64,000 bases of DNA from Aliishimia sp039978895 (lineage in GTDB: Bacteria > Pseudomonadota > Alphaproteobacteria > Rhodobacterales > Rhodobacteraceae): contig JBDWAL010000017.1 of NCBI GenBank assembly GCA_039978895.1, forward strand, positions 62,001 to 126,000, read 5' to 3'. The first letter of the stretch is position 1. Every line of letters starts with the position of its first letter. The notes below the pieces were generated by a model. The model saw only the letters and a program-made list of their open reading frames with translations, had not been told where the DNA came from and ran no database searches. A program made the translations under genes and the position numbers. Shown piece by piece: positions 43,616 through 51,795 of the stretch.

Positions 43616-44248
43616 ATGAACACACACCCAACAGATCTAGTACCGCCAGCTGGCCCCAAAGGCCGCAAAGTAGAGCAGGTGCTTGCAGGCGCGCATGAGG
43701 TGTTCATGGCCGAAGGCTACGAGGGGGCGAATGTTGACGCGATTGCGAAGGCGGCAGGGGTGTCGAAGGCGACGCTTTATAGCTATTTTGCCGACAAACG
43801 CGTTTTATTTGCTGCAGTTGCGCAAGCCGCATGTGAAGAGCAAACCCGCCTTGCCTTAAGTTTTGCCGATGAAGACGGCGATTTTGCAGAGCAGCTTTAT
43901 AAGGGCTGCCGTTCCTTTATGTCATTCATGTATTCGCCTTTTGGCGTGCAAATGTTTCGCACTGTCGTCGCGGAATCAGCGCGTTTCCCTGAGTTTGGCC
44001 GTCAATTTTGGGCCACTGGCCCCGGCATGGCCCACGCAGAGATGGTCAAATTGTTCAAAATCGCGGCAGAGGAAGGTCTGCTTGATATTGATGATTTCGA
44101 ACTTGCCGCCGAAACGCTGACCGAGTTGTGCAAAGTTTATGTGCACCCGCGCTTAATCATGCGTGTGATCGACTCTGTGGAAGAAGTTGATCTTGACCGC
44201 ATCGCCCACCACGCCGTCGAAACCTTCATGGCCCGTTACGGCGTCTGA
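43616..44248 (+). CDS. TetR/AcrR family transcriptional regulator
   Basis: 210 residues. The N-terminal helix-turn-helix is clear: VDAIAKAAGVSKATLYSYFA then DKRVLFAAV. The C-terminal part is the ligand-binding all-helical domain of the AcrR type. It starts at ATG 43616 (AGGAACC). It is divergent from the AEC transporter with about 100 bases between starts, so regulation of that gene is likely. I could not find a convincing palindromic operator. Confidence 0.93.
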   Translation: MNTHPTDLVPPAGPKGRKVEQVLAGAHEVFMAEGYEGANVDAIAKAAGVSKATLYSYFADKRVLFAAVAQAACEEQTRLALSFADEDGDFAEQLYKGCRSFMSFMYSPFGVQMFRTVVAESARFPEFGRQFWATGPGMAHAEMVKLFKIAAEEGLLDIDDFELAAETLTELCKVYVHPRLIMRVIDSVEEVDLDRIAHHAVETFMARYGV

Positions 44249-44251
44249 CAA

Positions 44252-44746
44252 CTAGGCCACAGCGCCAAGGTTGCGATACATCACCAAGGCATCAACCGGG
44301 CCGCGGGTCGGATGCACAAAAGCCCCGGGCAAACGACCGACAATGTCGAAGCCGGCTTTTTGCCAAGTGACGATGGCACGGCTGTTGGTTTCAACAACGA
44401 AATTATATTGCATCGCCGTGAAACCAGCGGCTTGAGCCGCTTCAAACGAGTGTTCCATCATCGCACGCGCAACGCCTTTGCCTTGGGCAGAGGCCGCAGT
44501 CATGTAGCCACAATTGCACACATGTGCGCCGCCGCCCCCCTGATTGCGCCGAATGTAATACGTGCCCAGTATCGTCCCATCTTCTTCGGCAACAAATGTC
44601 GTATGCGTGGGCCCACACCAGTAGTTCAACGCCGTCTCTTGGGGGATATCCGCATCAATAGAATAGGTGTCCCCGGCTCGAAACACAGGTCGAAGAATAT
44701 CCCAAATGGGGGTGTGATCTGTCGCAATTGCTGGTCGAATTTTCAA
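44252..44746 (-). CDS. GNAT family N-acetyltransferase
   Basis: About 164 residues. The acetyl-CoA binding motif is CGYMTAASAQGKGVARAMME, followed by a typical C-terminal strand (MQYNFVVETNSRAIVTWQKA). I place the start at TTG 44746 because GGAGGG lies 7 bases before it; a TTG at 44773 is possible but has no such site. The acetyl acceptor is unknown. It sits after the cytochrome pair on the same strand and converges on the TetR gene. Confidence 0.85.
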   Translation of the reverse strand: MKIRPAIATDHTPIWDILRPVFRAGDTYSIDADIPQETALNYWCGPTHTTFVAEEDGTILGTYYIRRNQGGGGAHVCNCGYMTAASAQGKGVARAMMEHSFEAAQAAGFTAMQYNFVVETNSRAIVTWQKAGFDIVGRLPGAFVHPTRGPVDALVMYRNLGAVA

Positions 44747-44791
44747 AATGGTGCCCTCCAGAGGTTGCGCCAATCGTCGCGCATTTTTAGA

Positions 44792-45235
44792 TCACTTCAC
44801 TTCTTTACGATACGTTTTGTGGCAATCAAGACAAGACACGCCCGCAGGCGTTAATGTGGCTTGCAATTGAGCTCTGCTGGCAGGGTCGATTTTCGCAACG
44901 GCCTTTATGGCAGCTGTGTTCAGCGCCAAAAAGTCATCATATTGCTGCCAGATGATCGGCAAAGCTTCGGTTTTAGGGTCTTCATGCGGTTCTTTGAACC
45001 GCTCTGGAACCTCTTCGAGTGCTGCCGTCAATTCGACCAATGCCGTTTGCGCTTGCTCTGCATCAAATCTCCGCGCGCCCGAGGCCATATCAGCCATAAG
45101 GTTCATCGCCTTTTTCGACACGCTCATCGTCTCCATGCGTGCCATCACTCCTGGGTTTTGAACACCTTGATGCGCCAGAGCTGCACCTGCGACCACGATT
45201 GCCATGCCTAAAGCCAGACTTTGTTTCATGCGCAT
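44792..45235 (-). CDS. class II cytochrome c (cytochrome c'-like)
   Basis: 147 residues. A signal peptide (QSLALGMAIVVAGAALAH) precedes a four-helix-bundle-type protein with a single C-terminal haem site CLDCH, as in cytochrome c'. It begins with a Met-rich segment (VMARMETMSVSKKAMNLMAD). Cytochromes c' act in periplasmic electron transfer or nitric oxide binding. It begins 12 bases after the stop of another c-type cytochrome, so the two form an operon. Confidence 0.88.
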   Translation of the reverse strand: MRMKQSLALGMAIVVAGAALAHQGVQNPGVMARMETMSVSKKAMNLMADMASGARRFDAEQAQTALVELTAALEEVPERFKEPHEDPKTEALPIIWQQYDDFLALNTAAIKAVAKIDPASRAQLQATLTPAGVSCLDCHKTYRKEVK

Positions 45236-45247
45236 TCCATGGTCCTT

Positions 45248-45688
45248 TCACTCAATTCCGTTTGCTCTTTGCAGCGTCCGAACAAATCGAACGATTCCAG
45301 CAACTTGTGCATCGTTCACCCCTTCAATGGCAGGCATGTTGCCAAATGGCCAATGATGCGCGCCCACACCGTGACGGATTGCGTGTTCGATCTGCATGTT
45401 TGATAGCCGCTCAGGTCCATAGATCATATGAACCAAAGGAGGCGCAATCGCGTCTTTCCCCTCGCCTAGATGGCCATGACATGCGGCGCATGCTCGACTG
45501 TACATGTGCTGGTCTGCAACATCAAAATTGGTTGGCGGACGTACTTTTGCAAGGGCAGCACCGCGGATCACATTGGGCGTATACCCTGATTGCCTTTCAC
45601 CGCGCAGACTTAGGACACCAAGGCGATACCCAAGCACAGCGGCCACAAGAATGAGCATGGACATCACAAGAAAAACAGAACGCGGCAT
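45248..45688 (-). CDS. class I cytochrome c
   Basis: About 146 residues from ATG 45688. The N-terminal hydrophobic helix SVFLVMSMLILVAAVLGYRL is a signal anchor. The haem motif is CAACH, and a Met in FGNMPAIEGVNDAQV fits the sixth ligand. The open frame runs up to 45817, but that extension crosses the LexA box of the divergent imuB gene and looks non-coding. Co-transcribed with the cytochrome c' gene. Confidence 0.88.
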   Translation of the reverse strand: MPRSVFLVMSMLILVAAVLGYRLGVLSLRGERQSGYTPNVIRGAALAKVRPPTNFDVADQHMYSRACAACHGHLGEGKDAIAPPLVHMIYGPERLSNMQIEHAIRHGVGAHHWPFGNMPAIEGVNDAQVAGIVRFVRTLQRANGIE

Positions 45689-45773
45689 CCCGCTGTTAAG
45701 GCCTGCGCGACACTTGGCGTCAAGCCTTTGCGGCGCGACGGGACTCGACTCTGAAAGCTGAGATGATGTAAAA

Positions 45774-45788
45774 GAACAAAAATAGAAC
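45774..45788. promoter_or_regulatory. LexA box (GAAC-N7-GAAC) upstream of imuB
   Basis: GAAC at 45774-45777 and GAAC at 45785-45788 are spaced by exactly seven bases, the direct-repeat SOS box of alphaproteobacteria. It ends 40 bases before the imuB-like ATG 45829, a good position for repression. It also lies 86 bases upstream of the cytochrome start on the other strand. Confidence 0.75.
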
Positions 45789-45828
45789 ATCTGACTTGCT
45801 CGACTGCTGCCATCCAAGGGGCCCGTCT

Positions 45829-47490
45829 ATGTCAAACCACCGCCGCATCCTGTCTTTGTGGTTTCCGCGCCTTGCCGCAGACCGCATTTTGCGCCGTGAG
45901 CCGCAACTGATGGATCAGCCGCTCGCGGTGGTCGATCAAGTGGGCAATGCGCAGCTTGTGCATTGTGCAAGTGCCGTCGCACAAGCCCAAGGCATACATG
46001 TCGGCCAACCCGTGCGCGATGCTCATGCGATGAGCCATGGGTTGATCACCCGCACACGCAATCCTTTGTCAGAAAACAACTTTCTTACCGTCTTACGTCG
46101 ATGGGCCGGGAAGTTCAGCCCCTGGGTGACAGAGGAAGGCGCATCTGGATTGTTGATTGATCTAACCGGTTGCACCCACCTTTTTGGAGGCGAAGTCGCA
46201 TTGATGAAAGTCGTGCAAGATGACTGCATAGACATGGGATTAGATGTGCAAATGGGCCTTGCAGACACATGCGGGGCGGCTTGGGCCTTAGCGCGTTACG
46301 CGGGGCGTCAAGCCGGGTCGACACGGTCAGGGGACGCCATCGATCAAGAAGCGCGCGCGACACGTTCACGGGCAGGAAAGCGCCATTGGACCAAAGGGGG
46401 CCCCGCGCCACAGGCGCAGGTCACGGGGGACAGTGCGGGGATGCGGATTGCAGCGCCCGGGCAAACCTATGGTGCCTTGGCCCCATTGCCGATTGCAGCC
46501 CTTCGATTGGACACAGATACCACTGCGCAACTGGCCCGTTTGGGGCTACGGCGGGTACAGGATTTGGTTGGCCAACCTCGGGCGGCTTTGGCGCGGCGTT
46601 TTGGGAAAGGGTTGGTTTATCGCATGGATCAGGCGCTTGGAAATGCGCCCGAGCCGGTCTCCCCCGCGAGGCCTGAAGATCATTTCGCCGTGCGCCTCAC
46701 CTTGCCGGAACCCATTGGTTTAATTGATGATATCATGGCTGGCATTGATCGTCTTTTGCCCCATTTGTGCACCAAGCTCGAGACCAAACGTCGTGCCATA
46801 CGACGGGTCCGATTAGAGGCGCATCGCAGTGATCATGGGTTGGAAGCAATCGAAGTTGCGCTTGCGCGCCCCGGCACGGACCCAGATCGCATCCGTCCTT
46901 TGCTGGAATTGAAGTTGGGGGACATTGATGCGGGGTTTGGGATCGATATGCTGCGCCTTGAAGCATTGCAGACAGAGCCTGTTTACGACTCCAAACCGGT
47001 GGGACATTTAGAGGCCGGAAGGGCCGTGGCGGATCGTCTTGCCAAGGCCAATGCCATGGATGATTTGATCGGACGATTGGGCGCGCGTGTGGGGTTGAAT
47101 GCCATCACAAGAATGCATCCAGCATCGAGCCATATCCCTGAAAAGACAAACAAAATCATGGCAGCCGCTTGGTCTGAGCCCCCGGATGCAGCATGGCCCA
47201 AACCACCCCTTCAACGGCCCGTTTTGCTGTGGCGACCAGAGATCGTGCAAGCCCCGCAAATACCACATGTTCCTGCTGAATTTCGTTGGCGTGGGCGGCA
47301 ATTGGAGCTGGTGCGCGCCACGGGGCCTGAACGCATTGCGCCGGAATGGTGGCTGGATGAACCCGAATGGCGCAGTGGTGTGCGGGATTATTGGCGGGTC
47401 ACTGTGCTAAGTGGTGAAGATATATGGCTTTTCTTCGCGCATGGGGGCGCTGTGTCGGGGGGATGGTTTTGTCAGGGGCAGTTCGCTTAA
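45829..47490 (+). CDS. imuB: ImuB-like Y-family polymerase homologue
   Basis: 553 residues from ATG 45829 (AAGGGG with 7-base spacing). Y-family polymerase architecture with a long C-terminal part. The N-terminus reads SLWFPRLAADRILR where active Y polymerases have a metal-binding Asp, and the palm motif is EEGASGLLIDLTGCTHLFGG, so it is the catalytically weak ImuB type. ImuB organises SOS mutagenesis with ImuA and DnaE2 and contacts the beta clamp. A LexA box precedes it. Neither imuA nor dnaE2 flanks it here, which is unusual. Confidence 0.88.
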   Translation: MSNHRRILSLWFPRLAADRILRREPQLMDQPLAVVDQVGNAQLVHCASAVAQAQGIHVGQPVRDAHAMSHGLITRTRNPLSENNFLTVLRRWAGKFSPWVTEEGASGLLIDLTGCTHLFGGEVALMKVVQDDCIDMGLDVQMGLADTCGAAWALARYAGRQAGSTRSGDAIDQEARATRSRAGKRHWTKGGPAPQAQVTGDSAGMRIAAPGQTYGALAPLPIAALRLDTDTTAQLARLGLRRVQDLVGQPRAALARRFGKGLVYRMDQALGNAPEPVSPARPEDHFAVRLTLPEPIGLIDDIMAGIDRLLPHLCTKLETKRRAIRRVRLEAHRSDHGLEAIEVALARPGTDPDRIRPLLELKLGDIDAGFGIDMLRLEALQTEPVYDSKPVGHLEAGRAVADRLAKANAMDDLIGRLGARVGLNAITRMHPASSHIPEKTNKIMAAAWSEPPDAAWPKPPLQRPVLLWRPEIVQAPQIPHVPAEFRWRGRQLELVRATGPERIAPEWWLDEPEWRSGVRDYWRVTVLSGEDIWLFFAHGGAVSGGWFCQGQFA

Positions 47491-47824
47491 CCAAAATTCG
47501 TTAAGCCACCGTGCGATCCATCTAAACCAACTTAAAAATTTGAAATTAAAGGGTAAAACCGAAGACAAGTTCGATACCTAAGAGGCAAATCAGAGCAATT
47601 TGACGGCTTTTGGCTTCAAAGGTTAAGTTAAGGTGCGCTAAACGGGGCGCGCGTTGCGTTTTGGCAAAAACTGCGTTCGTTGCCCTTGCTCGCGCATGCC
47701 CCTTTGTCCCGAGGCACATGCACATAACCGGCCAACCGTCGATTTGAGCACATGTTCACACCCATCAGAGCATCGTGCGGCGGAAAATGCGCTGTGTCAG
47801 GAGCGATCAGAGAGGGGCGCGCGC
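47491..47824. other. intergenic stretch after imuB
   Basis: A stretch of 334 bases, AT-richer in its first half. It contains a 7-base inverted repeat (GCTTAAC/GTTAAGC, 47485-47506) over the imuB stop but no T run, and no RNA gene or recognisable coding region. The promoter of the following gene should lie here; the site is not clear. Confidence 0.5.
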
Positions 47825-48241
47825 GTGTCGTTGACAGTCATTTTTCACCACCGTAATTTTGCCCCCATGGTTGTCGCACTGCATAGATTGTCGGCTGGGC
47901 ACTATTACTTGGACTTTGAGGAGTCTGACATTCCAATCGTCACCGCCGCCATCCGGGAGAGGTTCGGGGCAAAGCGGGGCATCGATTGGAGCTTTTCGAA
48001 TTTGCGCAATTTGATGGCGTCGCTGAAAGCCAGATATCACGTCCAACAAGCCGTGCACCGGATTAGGACTCACGCGCCCCATGTATTTCCAACCACATGC
48101 GTATTTGGTGGGAGCAGTTTCACCTTCACAAATGAATGGGACGATCCGTGTTTGATCGCTGGAACGGATGAAGGCGACGAAATCCTGAAAGCACTACACG
48201 CCAAGATCGTTTTGGCGCAACAGGTCAGCCAAGACACCTAG
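47825..48241 (+). CDS. hypothetical protein
   Basis: About 138 residues from GTG 47825 (GAGAGG six bases upstream); the frame extends to 47654, but that part is Cys/Arg-rich and unlike a protein. The sequence begins VSLTVIFHHRNFAPMVVALH and contains HYYLDFEESDIPIVTAAIRE and HVFPTTCVFGGSSFTFTNEW. It is mixed alpha/beta, without signal peptide. Family not recognised. No clear operon partner. Confidence 0.55.
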   Translation: MSLTVIFHHRNFAPMVVALHRLSAGHYYLDFEESDIPIVTAAIRERFGAKRGIDWSFSNLRNLMASLKARYHVQQAVHRIRTHAPHVFPTTCVFGGSSFTFTNEWDDPCLIAGTDEGDEILKALHAKIVLAQQVSQDT

Positions 48242-48355
48242 CACAAATGTAAGCGAGCCGGGGCTGCGGAACGGCCTGTCATATCGGGTAAACTGGCATT
48301 GCCGAAATCAAAATCCCTGCATAATGTTTAATGAGCGTAAAAGGGGGACTGGCTT

Positions 48356-48991
48356 GTGCAGGATGTTTCAACATTATTGATCTTCGCGGCCGCAGCGCTT
48401 GCTTTGGCAGCGACGCCGGGGCCGGACATGTTGTTGATCGCGTCAAGAAGCGCGGCGCAGGGAAGAATTGCGGGCTTCGCGACTTGGGCCGGTATCGCCG
48501 TTGGAACGTATTTTCACGCTTTGGCCGCTGCACTTGGGTTATCCCAGTTGTTTCTGGCCGTCCCTATCGCATACGACGTCGTGCGGTTTGCTGGCGCCGC
48601 CTATCTACTGTACCTCGCGTGGGTTGCCGTTACGGCGACCGCGAGTGCTGAAAGACCGGGGGCAACCAAACACGCCAATCAATCTGCAATCTTCATGTTT
48701 CGGCAGGGCTTTTTGACCAACCTACTCAACCCCAAAATGGCAATTTTTGTGCTGGCCCTTTTCCCCCAATTTGTGTCCCCCGAGGCAGGCTCGGTCGCTT
48801 TACAAATCATGATCTTGGCAACGATCCTGAATTTCATCGGGTTCTTCACCAACGGCGTTGTCATTGTCACGGCAAGCCATGTCAGCGGCATATTTGCAAA
48901 GAGCCGCAAGATCGCGAAGATTTCGCAGTACATTCTTGGAACCGTCTTTGCCGGGCTGGCCGCAAGACTGGCGTTTGACACCTCACGGTAG
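48356..48991 (+). CDS. LysE/RhtB family exporter
   Basis: 211 residues, GTG start (AAAGGGGG upstream). Six hydrophobic helices. The N-terminal ALALAATPGPDMLLIASRSA carries the family TPGP motif, followed by GFATWAGIAVGTYFHALAAA and the segment FLTNLLNPKMAIFVLALFPQ. Such exporters move amino acids or derivatives out of the cell. Its 3' end overlaps the convergent 4-TM gene by 9 bases. Confidence 0.93.
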   Translation: MQDVSTLLIFAAAALALAATPGPDMLLIASRSAAQGRIAGFATWAGIAVGTYFHALAAALGLSQLFLAVPIAYDVVRFAGAAYLLYLAWVAVTATASAERPGATKHANQSAIFMFRQGFLTNLLNPKMAIFVLALFPQFVSPEAGSVALQIMILATILNFIGFFTNGVVIVTASHVSGIFAKSRKIAKISQYILGTVFAGLAARLAFDTSR

Positions 48992-49540
48992 GGGCCGTTT
49001 GTGATCGCTTTGGAACTGCGCGGCTCGAACGGCCCCAAGGCACAAGAGCGACAGCACCGCTGCAACCGTCAAAAATGACTTCAGCACAGACGCCGTGCTG
49101 GTTGCCGTGACAAGGGGATGCGGCAAGTTGGGCCAAGTCGAAATCATAGCTACAATGCCGAAATTCTCGACATAGTCGAACATCGCAGCACCAATCGAAA
49201 CCACAATGCCAGCGGTCACAAATTTGGTGTTCGGCCCAACTGCGCCAAGCCATGACAAGGTGCACACCAACGTCATCGCGAGCATCGCGGGGTAGGCAAG
49301 ATCGATGGGAATCTGGCGCGTCAGGTAATATCGCCGCCCCGGCGCGCCAAGTGCCTCAAGAAGCTGCGCGGCCTCATCTGGGGTATATCCAAGGGGACGC
49401 ATATCAAACGCAATCATGCCCGACGCAGTTTCGATATAGGCCAAGGTGATCGTGATCATCAGCGTGTACAGCGCGGCGGCGCCCATCCCAAAGGCAATCG
49501 CCATCCTGCCAAATTTTAAAGGTCTGTTCCGTGTCATCAT
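48983..49540 (-). CDS. four-helix membrane protein of unknown function
   Basis: About 185 residues from ATG 49540 (GGAG eight bases upstream; ATG 49537 also possible). Four hydrophobic segments, for example MAIAFGMGAAALYTLMITIT and FVTAGIVVSIGAAMFDYVEN. A soluble segment after TM1 includes YTPDEAAQLLEALGAPGR. Family not recognised. It is divergent from the Crp-like regulator gene with an 79-base gap that holds a palindrome, so it is probably that regulator's target. Confidence 0.75.
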   Translation of the reverse strand: MMTRNRPLKFGRMAIAFGMGAAALYTLMITITLAYIETASGMIAFDMRPLGYTPDEAAQLLEALGAPGRRYYLTRQIPIDLAYPAMLAMTLVCTLSWLGAVGPNTKFVTAGIVVSIGAAMFDYVENFGIVAMISTWPNLPHPLVTATSTASVLKSFLTVAAVLSLLCLGAVRAAQFQSDHKRPLP

Positions 49541-49567
49541 TTTCCAATCTCCTTTGGATATGTGACA

Positions 49568-49583
49568 CTTGTCCGCAAACAAG
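49568..49583. promoter_or_regulatory. palindrome CTTGT-N6-ACAAG, candidate operator of the Crp-like regulator
   Basis: Perfect 5-base arms with a 6-base spacer, the geometry of Crp/Fnr-family sites, lie midway in the 79-base gap between the divergent 4-TM gene and the Crp-like gene. A TGTGA half-site overlaps just to the left (49561-49565). Binding is inferred. Confidence 0.45.
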
Positions 49584-49619
49584 ACCTCGCGCATTATCGT
49601 TTGTTAAGGAGTTTCGAGA

Positions 49620-50195
49620 ATGGATTTACGAACCTTCCTCATGCAATCACCCGACCTTTGCGACCCGACAGACGCGGATCATCTTGCGTCACACTGGACG
49701 CCAAAACTTGTGACCAAAGGCGGGTCCATCGCGCAGCAAGCGGAACACGACAGCAAAGAGCACATCATTCTGGACGGCAGTGTTGCCAGCAACATCTATG
49801 GCCAGAACGGCAGTGCGGTATGTGTCGGCTTATACGTCGGGCCCTGCATCATAACGCCCAACATCGCGCGCACCCGAGAGGGTCAATCGCTTGTCACGAT
49901 GCAAGCCATGAGCGATGTGCTCATAGCGCAAATGGACAGCACCGCACTGACGGATTTGATGATCGCATCCGAGCCCATTCGCAACTGGGCCAACGGGGTT
50001 TTGCGGGAGGAACTGGGGCGCAAAGCCGATCGCGAATGGTGCCTTGCCGCGCTTGGCGGGGCTGAACGCCTCGCTTGGTTTCGGCAAAACTTTACGGGCT
50101 ACGAGGAGATTTTCACCCACGCGCTTATCGCATCATTTTTGGGGATAACGCCCGTGACCCTCAGCCGTTTGCGCAGCCATGATCGGGGTATCTGA
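49620..50195 (+). CDS. Crp/Fnr-type transcriptional regulator
   Basis: 191 residues from ATG 49620 (AAGGAG with 8-base spacing). The N-terminal beta-roll region (about residues 20-110) is divergent and shows no cAMP-binding Arg signature. The C-terminal helix-turn-helix is FLGITPVTLSRLR in the segment ALIASFLGITPVTLSRLRSH. There is no Fnr-type Cys cluster. The effector is unknown. It is divergent from the 4-TM membrane protein, whose promoter it may control. Confidence 0.85.
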   Translation: MDLRTFLMQSPDLCDPTDADHLASHWTPKLVTKGGSIAQQAEHDSKEHIILDGSVASNIYGQNGSAVCVGLYVGPCIITPNIARTREGQSLVTMQAMSDVLIAQMDSTALTDLMIASEPIRNWANGVLREELGRKADREWCLAALGGAERLAWFRQNFTGYEEIFTHALIASFLGITPVTLSRLRSHDRGI

Positions 50196-50399
50196 CGTTT
50201 GGGTCGCAATGCGCAGAGTGGGCGAGGTGCCTTTTGGGCCGTCAGGTTGGAACGAATTGACCAGCGCGTTTGCCAGAGCCAGAGGAAAGGCACCCAATTT
50301 GATCGCAGGCTGTCTTTCCCACGCCAACAGGGTCTTCAATCATGTCAGCTCGGTCATGCGTAGGACCAGTGAGGGCGTTGCTTTGTCAGCCCGTGTCAC

Positions 50400-50437
50400 A
50401 AAAGAAAACCGCCCCGAGCCAAGAAAGGTCGGGGCGG
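50400..50437 (-). terminator. intrinsic terminator after ctpA
   Basis: On the minus strand a 9-base GC-rich stem (50409-50417 with 50429-50437) is followed by TTTTCTTT (plus-strand 50401-50408 AAAGAAAA). It lies 11 bases after the ctpA stop and should end the gpmI-envC-ctpA transcript. The plus-strand gene ends about 200 bases earlier. Confidence 0.8.
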
Positions 50438-50448
50438 TTTAAGAGGTT

Positions 50449-51786
50449 TTATTCGCGTGCTTCGATGGCGCTTAGGCCTTTGAGAATATCAATGGCATAG
50501 GCCAGTTGGTAATCCTCTTCGCGCAGAGCTGCTGCGTCTTCGGCTTTGGCACGATCCGCTTCGATTTGGCGGATTTCGTCTTCGCTTAGGCTGTCATTTG
50601 ACAAGCTGCCGCGCAGATCCGCTTCGGAGCGTTGAAAACGGTTTGGTGTCTCATCTTCGTCCTCGGCAACATCGTTGCGGGGAGGTTGGTCGACAATAAT
50701 GTCAGGTGACACGCCAAGCGACTGGATCGAGCGACCAGATGGCGTGTAATACCGCGCCGTGGTCAAGCGCATCGCACCATCTTGGCGCAACTGCATAACC
50801 GTTTGCACCGACCCTTTGCCGAAGCTTTTGGTGCCCACAACAATCGCGCGACGGTGGTCTTGCAACGCACCCGCTACAATTTCAGACGCGGAGGCAGAGC
50901 CGCCATTGATCAACACCACGATAGGTTTGCCCTGAGCCAAGTCGCCGGGTGTGGCATTGAAACGATCGCCATCTTCGGGAGCACGGCCACGGGTCGAGAC
51001 AATCTCACCCTTTTCGAGGAACGCATCCGACACACGGATCGCTTGGGTCAGCAAGCCGCCCGGGTTATTGCGCAGATCGACGACAAAGCCGTTGACGTTA
51101 TCAATGCCACCCGCTTCGGCGATTTGCTCTTCCAGCCCATCTTTGAGGTTCGGATACGTTTGGTCGTTGAACGTGTTCACATCCAACACAACCGTTTCGC
51201 CTTGGGTCCGCGAGCGCACCGCTGTGAGCTTGATCACATTGCGGATAATCGACACATCGAAGGGTTCGGTTTCCCCTTCGCGTACCACGGTGATGATAAT
51301 CTCAGACCCGACAGGCCCGCGCATCATGCCAACCGCTTCGTCGAGCGTCAGACCCAATACACTTTCGCCATCAACATGGGTGACAAAATCGCCCGCTTCG
51401 ATACCCGCTTCATCCGCAGGCGTGCCATCAATCGGAGAGACAACTTTGACGAAGCCCTCTTCTTGGGTCACTTCGATGCCAAGGCCGCCAAACTCGCCGC
51501 GCGTTTGCACACGCATTTGGGCAGCATCATCGGGGGACAAGTAGCTCGAATGGGGATCAAGCGAGGTTAACATGCCATCAATGGCCGCTTCGATCAGCTC
51601 GCCGGGATCAACCTCTTCGACATATTGGGAGCGGATACGCTCGAAAATATCGCCAAACAGGTCAAGCTGTTCATACACATTGCTGTTGCGCGCAGTCTCC
51701 TGTGCCAGCGCCGGGCCTATAATCTGTGTGGTGGCGATCACGCCCGCCAAGGTGCCGCCAACTGCGGCCATCACGAATTTCTTCAT
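50449..51786 (-). CDS. ctpA: carboxy-terminal processing protease (S41)
   Basis: 445 residues with a signal peptide (KFVMAAVGGTLAGVIATTQI). A PDZ domain (about residues 90-170, GEFGGLGIEVTQEEGFVKVV) precedes the S41 peptidase domain, with VLINGGSASASEIVAGALQD (Ser) and VVGTKSFGKGSVQTVMQL (Lys), the Ser/Lys dyad. CtpA degrades or trims periplasmic proteins. In many bacteria it acts on cell-wall hydrolases, in keeping with the envC gene 9 bases upstream. Confidence 0.96.
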   Translation of the reverse strand: MKKFVMAAVGGTLAGVIATTQIIGPALAQETARNSNVYEQLDLFGDIFERIRSQYVEEVDPGELIEAAIDGMLTSLDPHSSYLSPDDAAQMRVQTRGEFGGLGIEVTQEEGFVKVVSPIDGTPADEAGIEAGDFVTHVDGESVLGLTLDEAVGMMRGPVGSEIIITVVREGETEPFDVSIIRNVIKLTAVRSRTQGETVVLDVNTFNDQTYPNLKDGLEEQIAEAGGIDNVNGFVVDLRNNPGGLLTQAIRVSDAFLEKGEIVSTRGRAPEDGDRFNATPGDLAQGKPIVVLINGGSASASEIVAGALQDHRRAIVVGTKSFGKGSVQTVMQLRQDGAMRLTTARYYTPSGRSIQSLGVSPDIIVDQPPRNDVAEDEDETPNRFQRSEADLRGSLSNDSLSEDEIRQIEADRAKAEDAAALREEDYQLAYAIDILKGLSAIEARE

Positions 51787-51795
51787 TACCTGTTC

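Noticed and set aside
45689..45817. Longer N-terminus for the class I cytochrome c gene
   Set aside because: It would put the LexA box inside coding sequence and precedes the hydrophobic signal anchor with a Ser-rich stretch untypical of the family.
47485..47506. Inverted repeat over the imuB stop codon as a terminator
   Set aside because: The 7-base stem is AT-rich and no T run follows it.
50179..50442. Short plus-strand frame after the Crp-like gene
   Set aside because: Starts inside the regulator gene and runs through the terminator hairpin of ctpA; no family resemblance.
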